A stretch of 40,750 nucleotides of DNA from JBBDXA01 sp040902585. Its GTDB lineage: Bacteria > Planctomycetota > Phycisphaerae > Phycisphaerales > Phycisphaeraceae. Shown here one piece after another: positions 25,270 through 32,296 of this stretch (position 1 is its first letter; each line of letters begins with the position of its first letter). Where the stretch lies: assembly GCA_040902585.1 (NCBI GenBank), contig JBBDXA010000070.1, positions 1 through 40,750 of the forward strand, in the 5' to 3' direction. The notes under the pieces are model-generated. The model ran no database searches. It saw only the letters and a list, made by a program, of their open reading frames with translations, and had not been told where the DNA came from. Position numbers and translations under genes: made by a program.

Positions 25270-26411
25270 AACGCACTCGAAACCGCTTCGGATTCAGTGT
25301 CCCGGAACTGCTGGCTGTCATCGCCATCGTTCTCATCCTCATTTCCCTGCTCCTGCCCACGCTCTCGCGCAGCCGGGACGTGGCCCGCACCGCGATCTGC
25401 GCTTCGCGCCTTCACAACCTGCATCAGGCTTATATGTCCCGCCAGGTTGAGGTGAAGAGCAAGACTTCCAAGAACATGGTGGCCGGCCTCTGGCAGAGCT
25501 ACCTGCTGCCGCACGTCGGGCAGGACACGCGGGTCATGAAGTGCGTCTACGGCGACCTGGGCAGCGACGGCGGACAGATGGGCGCCATCACCGGTGGCAA
25601 CTCCACCAACAACGCCACCTCCGCTGTCTATCTGAAAGTCTTCAACGCCTACCCCAACGGCTACCTCTACGACATGGCGATGGAGCCCGGCCCGCTGTGC
25701 CGACAGGTCGACGCCAGCACCACCGATGCCCAGATCGACGCCCTCTGGGTCGGCACCACCGCCGCGGTGAACGCCCGCCCCATCATCAAGGGCTTCCGCA
25801 ATCAGTGCGAGTCCCAGCCCTACAGCTACCTGCTCTGCTTCGAAGACCTGCGCCCCGACGGCGGCGACAAGGATTATGAAGATGTCATCTTCCTCGTGAC
25901 CGAAGGACCCGACGGCGTTGAAATCAAATTCCTGTACGACGGGGCCGGCTACGTGTTTGACCTGCTCAGCCAAGACGGCACCGTCATCGCCGCCAAGCTG
26001 GACAACAACGGCGACACCAAGCCCGGCAGCATCATTCCCCTGTCCGGCGTCAGCGGCGTCAGCGGCGGGGAATCAGGCGTCAGCGGCGCGGGAATCGCCA
26101 GTTACGGCATGAACAACGCCATCGAAGAGAAATCCAAGACTGGTGCCGGCAAAAATGTCGTCTTCATGCTCGACTACGCCCGCTCCGTCGCCAAGGGCGG
26201 CTGGGGCCCCAAGGATCCTGTGACCGGCAACCTCAGTTCCCTGGGCTTTGACCCCTGGAACGACTGGCTAACCTCCGTCGGCGTTCCCAAATTCGCCCGC
26301 CATCACTTCAAGGCCAACGTCGCCTTCTACGATGGCTCGGTGAAACTGATGGACACAGCCCTGTTCGATCCGAAGATCACGCAGTACAGGACGGATTACT
26401 GGCTGCCGTGA
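25266..26411 (+). CDS. Type IV prepilin-like protein with H-x9-DG C-terminus
   Basis: The 381-residue protein has a class III signal: RNRFG then FSVPELLAVIAIVLILISLL. Cleavage after Gly9 would leave Phe1 and Glu5, as required by the prepilin peptidase. The C-terminus has RHHFKANVAFYDGSVKLMD, the H-x9-DG motif of the large planctomycete family of pilin-like proteins (DUF1559-type). A Gly/Ser/Val repeat (SGVSGVSGGESGVSGAG) lies around residue 260-275. The family is probably secreted or assembled through a type II-like system; individual functions are unknown. It overlaps the HEAT gene by 4 bp and is followed by an intrinsic terminator 26 bp after the stop codon, so the two form a closed operon. 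Confidence 0.88.
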   Translation: MKRTRNRFGFSVPELLAVIAIVLILISLLLPTLSRSRDVARTAICASRLHNLHQAYMSRQVEVKSKTSKNMVAGLWQSYLLPHVGQDTRVMKCVYGDLGSDGGQMGAITGGNSTNNATSAVYLKVFNAYPNGYLYDMAMEPGPLCRQVDASTTDAQIDALWVGTTAAVNARPIIKGFRNQCESQPYSYLLCFEDLRPDGGDKDYEDVIFLVTEGPDGVEIKFLYDGAGYVFDLLSQDGTVIAAKLDNNGDTKPGSIIPLSGVSGVSGGESGVSGAGIASYGMNNAIEEKSKTGAGKNVVFMLDYARSVAKGGWGPKDPVTGNLSSLGFDPWNDWLTSVGVPKFARHHFKANVAFYDGSVKLMDTALFDPKITQYRTDYWLP

Positions 26412-26437
26412 GTCGGGTGAAACGCAACCACCAAACG

Positions 26438-26465
26438 AACCGAGGCTGCGGAGCTTCGGTTTTTT
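26438..26465 (+). terminator. Intrinsic terminator of the HEAT-pilin operon
   Basis: AACCGA, G, GCT, loop GCGG, AGC, T, TCGGTT forms a stem of about 10 bp including a G-T pair, running into TTTTTT. It starts 26 bp after the pilin-like gene's stop codon. Confidence 0.85.
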
Positions 26466-26660
26466 GTTGGTTGGTTCGCCCTGCAATCCGCCTCGTCCGC
26501 AAAACGTTAGGTAACTGGCACGCCTCGCCCAAACGGCGCGGGGCGATGCCATGGACCCGTCGACATGAACCGCAAGCAAGCCCACCTCAGCCTCGCATCG
26601 CATGGCCACTCGCCACGGATCGCCAGCCATTGCGTTGTAACTCCATTGTTTTCGCACGGG

Positions 26661-26820
26661 GTAGACACGGAAAATGGCGGGGGTAGACACGCCAATCGGC
26701 GTTTTTGGGTGAATATCGAGGGTGCGATGTCTAGTAGACACGAGGTAGACAAATCGGTAAAGTCGTGCGATAACCGTGGTTACGTCATAAATGACCCCTG
26801 GGGGGAGGGGGGTGGTAGAC
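26661..26820. other. Cluster of GTAGACAC direct repeats in a 577-bp gene-free region
   Basis: The region 26412-26988 has no convincing gene. Inside it, GTAGACAC occurs at 26661, 26683 and 26734, with GTAGACAA at 26745 and GTAGACGC at 26815. The spacings are 22, 51, 11 and 70 bp. The 26734 copy is half of a 13-bp palindrome, TGTCTA-G-TAGACA (26728-26740). A short stem ACGCC, AATC, GGCGT followed by Ts overlaps 26689-26706. This could be a regulator-binding array for the CAP gene 170 bp downstream, or the remnant of a mobile-element end. Nothing decisive favours either. Confidence 0.6.
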
Positions 26821-26988
26821 GCCATCGCACCGGACCGGGTCGAATGAAGCCGATAAACCCGCAGGGCCGGGCCGGACAATCGGGCGGGCGGGCCGTTGTA
26901 AGGGTAAGATGGGTGAGTGCCCGCCGTTCCGCTCCGACCTGGCGGGGCACACTTGATTCACAAGGTTTGCAGCGACAGGAAAACCGCC

Positions 26989-28146
26989 ATGATGCGAGTT
27001 GGACGTATTTCAGTCTGGACCCTCACGCTCACCTTGCTGGCGGTCGTCATGGTCGCGTCGGTGACAGCCCCGGCCCAGGCGCAGACGCGGCATGATGTCG
27101 ATGTGCTGTTCCATATCGGTCGGCGCGAGGCGGCCGCGGAGAAGCTGTCGCAGGATCCGATCGCCTCGGCCGTCGCCATTGGCGATGTGCAGTCGCTGAT
27201 CAATCTCTTCCGCCAGTCAACCGACGCAGACCTGCGCAGCCGCGCAGCCGGGGGCATCCTCCAGATCGGCGGCAGCGGGCCCGCTCGCCTCATCACCGCG
27301 CTCTCCACGGAGTTCCGACCCAAGCTCAAGAAATATCGCGGCCTGTTCCAGGAAGAAGTCGTCGCCACCATTCGCAAGCGTCGCGGCGGCGCCAGCAACG
27401 AACAGATCGCCACCTTCCAGAAACAGGTCACCGTCCTGCGCAGCGATCCCGGTCTGACCAAGGACAGGATCGTCAAGGAAGGCGACCCGGCGATGGAGCA
27501 GCTCGAAAAGCTTCTCTCCATCGACCGCGCGACGGTGATGGCGAATTCGCAAGCGATCAAGGCGGCGCGGAATGAACTAATGGACTTGGCGCAGCTCGCG
27601 TCGCGGGCCGGCAAGCACCTGTCCAGCGGCGATCGGCGCACGGCTGAGAAAATGCCTTCGCCCGCCGAGCTCGACAAGGAACTGACCGATGCGGAAAACC
27701 TCGCGGCCTTCCTGGTCACGCCCATGACCAGCGAGTGGCAGGAAGTGATGTTCGACAATGTCGATCTCGCCAAACAGCTCGATCCGGAAGAGGCGGCGGG
27801 CGTGCTGATGCTCAACCTGATCCGCATCCGCGCGGGCCTTCAACCGCTGGCGATTGATCTGAAGCTGGTCGATGCCAGCCGGGATCACAGCAAGGACATG
27901 CGCACGCTGGGCTTCTTCGATCACACCTCGCCGGTGTCGGGCAAGACCACGCCCTGGGACCGCGCGAAGCTGGCGGGGACCAGTGCCAGCGGCGAGAACA
28001 TCTTCTACGGTCGCGCGGATCACAGTTCCGCGATCATGGCGTGGTGGTACAGCCCCGGTCACTTCAAGAACATGATGAACCCCGGCTTCCGCCGCATCGG
28101 CCTGGGCAAGTATGAAGGCCACTGGACGCAGATGTTTGGGAGTTGA
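26989..28146 (+). CDS. Exported CAP-domain (SCP/PR1-like) protein
   Basis: The 385-residue protein has a Sec signal (VWTLTLTLLAVVMVASV, cut near PAQAQT). Residues 35-250 are mainly helical with no family I recognise (one HEAT-like stretch, SLINLFRQSTDADLRSRAAG). The C-terminal 120 residues are a CAP domain: LNLIRIRAGLQPLAID, ASRDHSKDM, GFFDHTSP, SGENIFYG and the final MAWWYSPGHFKNMMNP, which is the usual W-x-S-x-G-H-x-x-N-M motif. Bacterial CAP proteins are secreted and mostly of unknown activity. ATG 26989 has AGGA upstream with 8-nt spacing; a second ATG follows at once. The gene is alone; the TA pair downstream is convergent. Confidence 0.87.
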   Translation: MMRVGRISVWTLTLTLLAVVMVASVTAPAQAQTRHDVDVLFHIGRREAAAEKLSQDPIASAVAIGDVQSLINLFRQSTDADLRSRAAGGILQIGGSGPARLITALSTEFRPKLKKYRGLFQEEVVATIRKRRGGASNEQIATFQKQVTVLRSDPGLTKDRIVKEGDPAMEQLEKLLSIDRATVMANSQAIKAARNELMDLAQLASRAGKHLSSGDRRTAEKMPSPAELDKELTDAENLAAFLVTPMTSEWQEVMFDNVDLAKQLDPEEAAGVLMLNLIRIRAGLQPLAIDLKLVDASRDHSKDMRTLGFFDHTSPVSGKTTPWDRAKLAGTSASGENIFYGRADHSSAIMAWWYSPGHFKNMMNPGFRRIGLGKYEGHWTQMFGS

Positions 28147-28149
28147 GAT

Positions 28150-28515
28150 TCATGCAATCGGCAGTGGCCGCCAGCGAATCTGGTCCTCTTCGATGACAAC
28201 GACGCAACCCTCGACCAATGGCGCCCCGAAGCGCTCGATCACCTGATTCAGTAGTCGGTTGACCATGTCCGTATCCGCCTTCTCGATGCGGAAAAGCAAA
28301 ATGGACGGCCACTTCAGTTTTCCTACCGCAACGAGACGCGTGCAGTCGAGATCAAAAGTCGCGAGGATTCGATTCTCTTCAATCGCTTTCTGCATCACCA
28401 GTGGATCGGGAAGCTTGTGCAATCCCTGTTCCCGCAGGTGAATGGCATCGTGCCCGAGCGTTCGCAAATGCTCGGCGGTCTTTAGCGAAAGGCCCATATC
28501 CAGCAAGAATCGCAT
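28150..28515 (-). CDS. DUF5615 PIN-like toxin
   Basis: The 121-residue protein begins MRFLLDMGLSLKTAEHLRTL and has conserved acidic residues fitting a PIN-type nuclease: Asp6, Asp37, Glu47 and Asp55/Asp57 in LATFDLDCTRL. This is the DUF5615 (Mut7-C-like) family, found as the toxin next to DUF433 antitoxins. The start is 1 nt after the antitoxin's stop, so the two are coupled. RNA cleavage is inferred from the family fold. The gene ends only 3 bp from the stop of the convergent CAP gene. Confidence 0.85.
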   Translation of the reverse strand: MRFLLDMGLSLKTAEHLRTLGHDAIHLREQGLHKLPDPLVMQKAIEENRILATFDLDCTRLVAVGKLKWPSILLFRIEKADTDMVNRLLNQVIERFGAPLVEGCVVVIEEDQIRWRPLPIA

Positions 28516-28516
28516 G

Positions 28517-28741
28517 TCAGATTGCCCGAAGAATTACACGCTCATCCGCCAGGTGTGCCGCGTACTGCATGCACTGGTCAATGTCGCCCGCCTCAAGGTC
28601 GGGATAGTCCGCCAGAATCTGTTCGCGCGTCATGCCGCCGGCCAGCAACTTGAGAACGACGCTCACGGGAATGCGCATGCCGCGGATGCAGGCCCTGCCG
28701 CCCATGATGTCCGGATCGTAAGTGATGCGGTTCAGTTCCAT
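28517..28741 (-). CDS. DUF433 antitoxin
   Basis: The 74-residue protein matches DUF433 throughout: NRITYDPDIMGGRACIRGMR, IPVSVVLKLLAGGMTREQIL and ADYPDLEAGDIDQCMQYAAH. The family carries a winged-helix/HTH-like domain and pairs with DUF5615 toxins. Antitoxin-first order and 1-nt spacing are as expected. A perfect 9-bp hairpin at 28762-28783, 21 nt upstream of the start, is a candidate operator for autoregulation. Confidence 0.88.
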   Translation of the reverse strand: MELNRITYDPDIMGGRACIRGMRIPVSVVLKLLAGGMTREQILADYPDLEAGDIDQCMQYAAHLADERVILRAI

Positions 28742-28761
28742 CGCATGGCTCCGCTTGCGCT

Positions 28762-28783
28762 GCTGCGGGGCGGACCCCGCAGC
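28762..28783. repeat. GCTGCGGGG hairpin upstream of the DUF433 gene
   Basis: GCTGCGGGG, loop CGGA, CCCCGCAGC is a perfect 9-bp stem. It lies between the antitoxin start and the upstream gene's stop on the same strand. It could be an operator for the TA pair, a terminator without a T tract, or another dispersed palindrome. Confidence 0.7.
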
Positions 28784-28804
28784 TATTACATCTGACTTCG
28801 AACT

Positions 28805-29452
28805 TCACTTCTTCAAATTCCCCTTATCAATCGCCGGCTTCATCAGCGTCGGCAAAAGATAATTCGCGCCGCGATAGACGAAGACCTGTCCCGAGAGAAC
28901 GAAGACCAGTTCCTCGCTCTGGTCCGCCACGAGGCCTTCCATGCTCTCGAGCAGCCGACAGGGCAGCAGGTACATCGGGCCTTCCGCGGCGGTCGCGCCG
29001 TCGGCGTCGAAGGCGAACATGGACTGCCCGCTGGTGCTCTTGATGAGCCTGCCGCGCCGGCTGAGGACGAACTCGCCTTCGCGGCGCAGCTTCGGGGCGG
29101 GCGTGCCGGGTGCGGTGCCGATGACGTTCGCATCGGGCTGATCGATCCGCGAGGGCGCGACGCCTTGCGGCCGAATGATCTTCGGCGTGACGATCGGCTC
29201 TTCATCCTTCCCATCAGTCTTCGGCTCGGCCTTCGGTTCCACCTTCGGCGCGGGCGGCTTGGGCCCGTTCTTCGCGTCCTCTTCCTTCAGCCGCTCGCGC
29301 AGCTTCTTCTCGATGTCCTCCGCGGACTGCTTGGCGGGATCAACCGGCTTCTTCGTATCGTCGGCCTTGTCCTGAGCGATCGTGAGCACGCCGCCGGCGA
29401 GCAGGGCGACGAGGGCAACGGTCCACATCCATGCGTTGGTAGAGCGAATCAT
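28805..29452 (-). CDS. Exported or membrane-anchored protein of unknown function
   Basis: The 215-residue product begins with a hydrophobic segment (WMWTVALVALLAGGVLTIA), either an uncleaved anchor or a signal peptide. Then comes a charged Lys/Glu/Pro linker (KLRERLKEEDAKNGPKPPAP), and a compact C-terminal domain from about residue 125 (EFVLSRRGRLIKSTSGQSMF to SEELVFVLSGQVFVYRGANY). The start ATG 29452 has GGAG 7 nt upstream and a good candidate promoter at 29482-29510. I do not recognise the family. The well-ordered C-terminal domain suggests a real periplasmic protein. Confidence 0.75.
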   Translation of the reverse strand: MIRSTNAWMWTVALVALLAGGVLTIAQDKADDTKKPVDPAKQSAEDIEKKLRERLKEEDAKNGPKPPAPKVEPKAEPKTDGKDEEPIVTPKIIRPQGVAPSRIDQPDANVIGTAPGTPAPKLRREGEFVLSRRGRLIKSTSGQSMFAFDADGATAAEGPMYLLPCRLLESMEGLVADQSEELVFVLSGQVFVYRGANYLLPTLMKPAIDKGNLKK

Positions 29453-29481
29453 GTCGAGGCTCCTGAAGATGACTTCGTGCA

Positions 29482-29510
29482 ACTCTAATCGGCCTGTTGC
29501 CTTGGATCAA
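29482..29510 (-). promoter_or_regulatory. Candidate sigma-70 promoter
   Basis: On the - strand, TTGATC (29510-29505), a 17-nt spacer and TAGAGT (29487-29482) each match 4 of 6 consensus bases. A start near 29475 would give a leader of about 23 nt carrying the ribosome-binding site of the gene starting at 29452. Confidence 0.45.
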
Positions 29511-29537
29511 TGCAGCAACGCGGGAAACCTGCGATGC

Positions 29538-29631
29538 AAGCCCGATGGCGAGGGCCGCCGAGCCGTCGGGGTATTTCGCGTCCTGTTTCCGCCGATACCC
29601 CGACGCCTCGCCAAGCCTCGCCATCGGGCTT
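29538..29631. repeat. Two-tier inverted repeat
   Basis: The outer arms AAGCCCGATGGCGAGG (29538-29553) and their perfect complement (29616-29631) enclose inner arms CGTCGGGGTAT (29564-29574) and complement (29595-29605). The 10-bp internal loops are symmetric and the apical loop is 20 nt. It lies between a membrane-protein gene's stop (29640) and the promoter of the next gene, on the same strand. I see no T tract, so termination is uncertain. Confidence 0.88.
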
Positions 29632-29639
29632 GGAAGAAT

Positions 29640-30224
29640 TCAATGCTTGTAACTCTTGGGAATCTCAAAGTCCGGCGGGAGAATCTCCAGGCCCTTGGGC
29701 GGCGGGTGTCGCAGCACCTGCCGCAGGGCGGCGATGGTGAAGGCCAGCACGATGGCCGCCGCCGCGACGAGCAGGAAGTTCCAGATGCGCATGGCGATGG
29801 TGCCTGCGCCGGTCCAGAGCATCACGCCGCCGGTCAGGAGCGTCGCCAGCCAGAGAAAGGCGGTGATGACCGCGCCCAGCGCGGCCCTGGGTTTATCCGA
29901 TTGCAGACCGAGTCCGAACACCGCCAGCGACAGGCCCGCGACGCTGCTGATGACGACGGTGAGAAACTTGCCGAGGCGGCCGGGCTCGGCGGCGATGGCG
30001 AGGAGTGCGGACTGCGGGTCGGCTTCCTTTTCAAGCGTCTCGGCGGCCGCGTCCTTGGAAAGCGGGGGATCCCAAACGCCCGCGAACACGCACATGCAAC
30101 TGGTGACGAGAAAGAGCATGATGCCGACGACTTGCAGCAGCACGCCGGTGCCTTGGGCAAAGGCGCGGACCGGCGGCACAGAAGGCGCTGCATCATCAAG
30201 CGAACTGGGCGAAGGCGTTTCCAT
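29640..30224 (-). CDS. Integral membrane protein of unknown function
   Basis: The 194-residue protein has four predicted transmembrane segments: GTGVLLQVVGIMLFLVTSC, FLTVVISSVAGLSLAVFGLG, AVITAFLWLATLLTGGVMLW and IWNFLLVAAAAIVLAFTIAA. The C-terminal tail (LRHPPPKGLEILPPDFEIPK) is cytoplasmic-looking. The start ATG 30224 is chosen because the extra frame upstream is not conserved-looking; no clear ribosome-binding site is present. It follows another membrane-protein gene on the same strand by 45 nt, so they probably form an operon. No family recognised. Confidence 0.7.
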   Translation of the reverse strand: METPSPSSLDDAAPSVPPVRAFAQGTGVLLQVVGIMLFLVTSCMCVFAGVWDPPLSKDAAAETLEKEADPQSALLAIAAEPGRLGKFLTVVISSVAGLSLAVFGLGLQSDKPRAALGAVITAFLWLATLLTGGVMLWTGAGTIAMRIWNFLLVAAAAIVLAFTIAALRQVLRHPPPKGLEILPPDFEIPKSYKH

Positions 30225-30269
30225 GCGGACGAGCAGAGTAACCTGCGGAGCCGGGTAGGGCACGTTGCC

Positions 30270-30839
30270 TCATGCTTCCTCCCCCTCCGTCCCTTCGTTC
30301 CTCCGTCCCTTCGTTCCTTCCCACCGCGCCTGCACCATCGGCCAGACCGCCCGGCTGAGCATGACCAGCACCGCCATCGGCGTGCCGAGGATCAATACCG
30401 CCAGCGTCATCGTGGGTGGGTCGCCCGCCTGGAACGACCGCGCGATGAGCAACGAGAGGATCGCCCCGAGCACGACGATCTGCATGCCCGCCAGCATGAG
30501 GACGAGGGCGGCGCCGGTGCGCGACCCATGGCGGATTGCGAAGCCGCAAGCGGTGTAGAGGATGCCGGGCAGGATGCCGCAGATGCCCGTAGCCATCGCC
30601 ATGCGCGGCATCAGTTCGTGCCAGGCTTTGAGCTGATCCACGCCCTGATTCGTACTCGCGGCGAAGTCGATGAACTCATCCACGCTCATCGCGCCCAGGC
30701 GAAGGCACGCCAGCGCCAGCAGGCTGAAGATGACCAGCTCGATGATGCCGATGCACCACGCGATGACCGCGGCCCTGCGGGCAAGGGTCTCGCGAATGAG
30801 ACGCATGATGTCAGCGGTGATGGGCGGTTCGTCGGTCAC
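30270..30839 (-). CDS. Integral membrane protein whose C-terminus is read from an octamer repeat
   Basis: The 189-residue protein has four to five transmembrane segments (VIAWCIGIIELVIFSLLALA, MATGICGILPGILYTAC, ALVLMLAGMQIVVLGAILSL, LAVLILGTPMAVLVMLS). The start is uncertain: GTG 30839 or ATG 30806, neither with a clear ribosome-binding site. The final residues, WEGTKGRRNEGTEGEEA, are read from a GGGACGAA-type octamer array (30282-30320). They probably replace or extend the original C-terminus. It lies upstream of the other small membrane protein. Family unknown. Confidence 0.68.
   Translation of the reverse strand: MTDEPPITADIMRLIRETLARRAAVIAWCIGIIELVIFSLLALACLRLGAMSVDEFIDFAASTNQGVDQLKAWHELMPRMAMATGICGILPGILYTACGFAIRHGSRTGAALVLMLAGMQIVVLGAILSLLIARSFQAGDPPTMTLAVLILGTPMAVLVMLSRAVWPMVQARWEGTKGRRNEGTEGEEA
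30282..30320. repeat. Translated octamer array
   Basis: Degenerate CCGTCCCTTCGTTCCT octamer pairs occupy the 3' end of a membrane-protein gene. They use the same units as 17815-17847 and 18903-19012, but only one arm is present. The array is read as a hydrophilic tail with repeated EGT/KGRRN motifs before the stop codon. Confidence 0.8.
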
Positions 30840-30895
30840 GCGGGCAAGTGTATGTGATGGCACCCAAACTCGCGTCACTCGTCACGCGTCGCGCC

Positions 30896-32173
30896 TCACT
30901 TCGCGCCAATCGCATACAGCGAATCAAACCCGCGGATGTAAATCCTTCCGCCGCTGATAGCGGGGGAGGCGGAGGTCTGATCATCGAGCTTGTTCGTCGC
31001 CAGCAGTTTGAACGTTCGCCCAGCCTTCACTACGGAGACGGTGCCGTCGCGAGCCGTGAGATAAATCTTGCCGTCGGCGTAAACAGGCGATGCGCGGTGC
31101 CGCTGGCTGTGCGTGCGCTCCTGGTAAAGCTCCTTGCCGGTGTCCGCTTCCATGCAGATGAGGATGCCGTTCTCCCGGCAGAGGTACACAAGACCATCAT
31201 GCACCAGCGGCGAAGGTACATCGGGCGTGTTGCTGTCGCGTCGCCACTGTTCGTGTTCATTGCCCGTGGTGATGAAGCCTTTCGCATCAGGTTTAAGGGC
31301 GACGACCGGGCCGTTCTTGGCCGAGGGAATGATGATGAGCGAAGGCGTGGCGACAGGGGAGGCGACGAAGCGGAGCGTGGCGTTGTACTTGCTCTTGGGG
31401 TTCAGGTCGCCGACGCGCCACAGTTCGCTGCCGTCCTTCAAGTCATGGCCCACGGCGTAATCGTTGCCATGCGTGATGAGGTACGCGGCTTTGTCCGTCT
31501 TCCAGAGCACAGGCGATGCGTAGGAGTGCAGGCACTCGGCGCGGCCGTCACTCTTGCGCTCGACCTTCCACACTTCCTTGCCGTCGTTCTTGTCCAGTGC
31601 GATGACGTGGGCCGGGATGGAGTGAATGAGCTGAAGGTAGAGATGATCACCATGCAGCACCGGCGTCATGTGCATGCCAAAGCCGTAGCGGAACTTGCCG
31701 TAGCGATCCTGAAGGTTGACCTTCCACTTGACCTCGCCGTTGTAATCAACGCAGGCGAGTTCGCCGCTGCCGAAGCAGACCCAGATGTGTTTGCCGTCGG
31801 TGGTGGGCGAGGGCGAGGCTTCGTTGCCTTCGTCGCCGCGACTGCGGTCGCCCTTGCCTTTGCCGATGGCGACTTTCCACAGGCCCTTGCCGTCGGTGGT
31901 GATGCACATGAGGACAAGATCATTGCCATCGGACGAGGTGACGAAGATGCGATCGCCCCAGATGGCGGGCGTGGCGCCGCTCATGCCGGGCAGCGGGAGT
32001 TTCCAGAGAATGTTTTCCTTCTCGCTCCAGGTAGTGGGCAGGTTGGTTTCACTGCTGATGCCGTCGCCGGCTGGGCCGCGCCATTGCGGCCAGTTCTCGG
32101 CGCGGGCGGTGAGACTCGTGAGAAGGATGAGAAGGGCGGTGATGGTTCGATGCTGTTGCATAGTTGGTTTCAT
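30896..32173 (-). CDS. Exported PQQ-like beta-propeller protein
   Basis: The 425-residue protein has a Sec signal (TITALLILLTSLTARA), then ENWPQWRGPAGDGISSETNL, the typical N-terminus of planctomycete outer-membrane/periplasmic PQQ-like propellers related to BamB. Blade-type repeats follow: VTSSDGNDLVLMCITTDGKG, HIWVCFGSGELACVDYNGEV, LVYLCRENGILICMEADTGK and IYLTARDGTVSVVKAGRTF. No catalytic residues of true quinoprotein dehydrogenases are obvious, so a binding or scaffold role is likely. Two in-frame ATGs are possible (32173 and 32161). A perfect TATAAT overlaps the first, so if that promoter is used the real start would be 32161 with a nearly leaderless mRNA. The gene is divergent from the outer-membrane protein gene. 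Confidence 0.88.
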   Translation of the reverse strand: MKPTMQQHRTITALLILLTSLTARAENWPQWRGPAGDGISSETNLPTTWSEKENILWKLPLPGMSGATPAIWGDRIFVTSSDGNDLVLMCITTDGKGLWKVAIGKGKGDRSRGDEGNEASPSPTTDGKHIWVCFGSGELACVDYNGEVKWKVNLQDRYGKFRYGFGMHMTPVLHGDHLYLQLIHSIPAHVIALDKNDGKEVWKVERKSDGRAECLHSYASPVLWKTDKAAYLITHGNDYAVGHDLKDGSELWRVGDLNPKSKYNATLRFVASPVATPSLIIIPSAKNGPVVALKPDAKGFITTGNEHEQWRRDSNTPDVPSPLVHDGLVYLCRENGILICMEADTGKELYQERTHSQRHRASPVYADGKIYLTARDGTVSVVKAGRTFKLLATNKLDDQTSASPAISGGRIYIRGFDSLYAIGAK

Positions 32174-32195
32174 TATATTGGGTGCCGTGGCACCC
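32172..32195 (-). promoter_or_regulatory. TATAAT box and 16-bp palindrome at the PQQ gene start
   Basis: On the - strand, TATAAT (32177-32172) runs into ATG 32173. Immediately upstream is the palindrome GGGTGCC, AC, GGCACCC (32195-32180), which occupies the spacer. No convincing -35 element is present at 16-18 nt. The palindrome may be an operator, or the whole may be chance. Confidence 0.4.
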
Positions 32196-32296
32196 GGAAC
32201 AGGGCCCGGCGCCCGGCGGTCACCTTGGATTGTTGCCTTGAGCCGGATTGTTACGCCCAGTCGCCAACTCGCGTTGTGATCCTTAAGATACCCACC

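Noticed and set aside
30848..32296. Long upstream extension of the outer-membrane protein frame
   Set aside because: The extension is antisense to the PQQ propeller gene and lacks domain motifs; the signal peptide begins at 32297.
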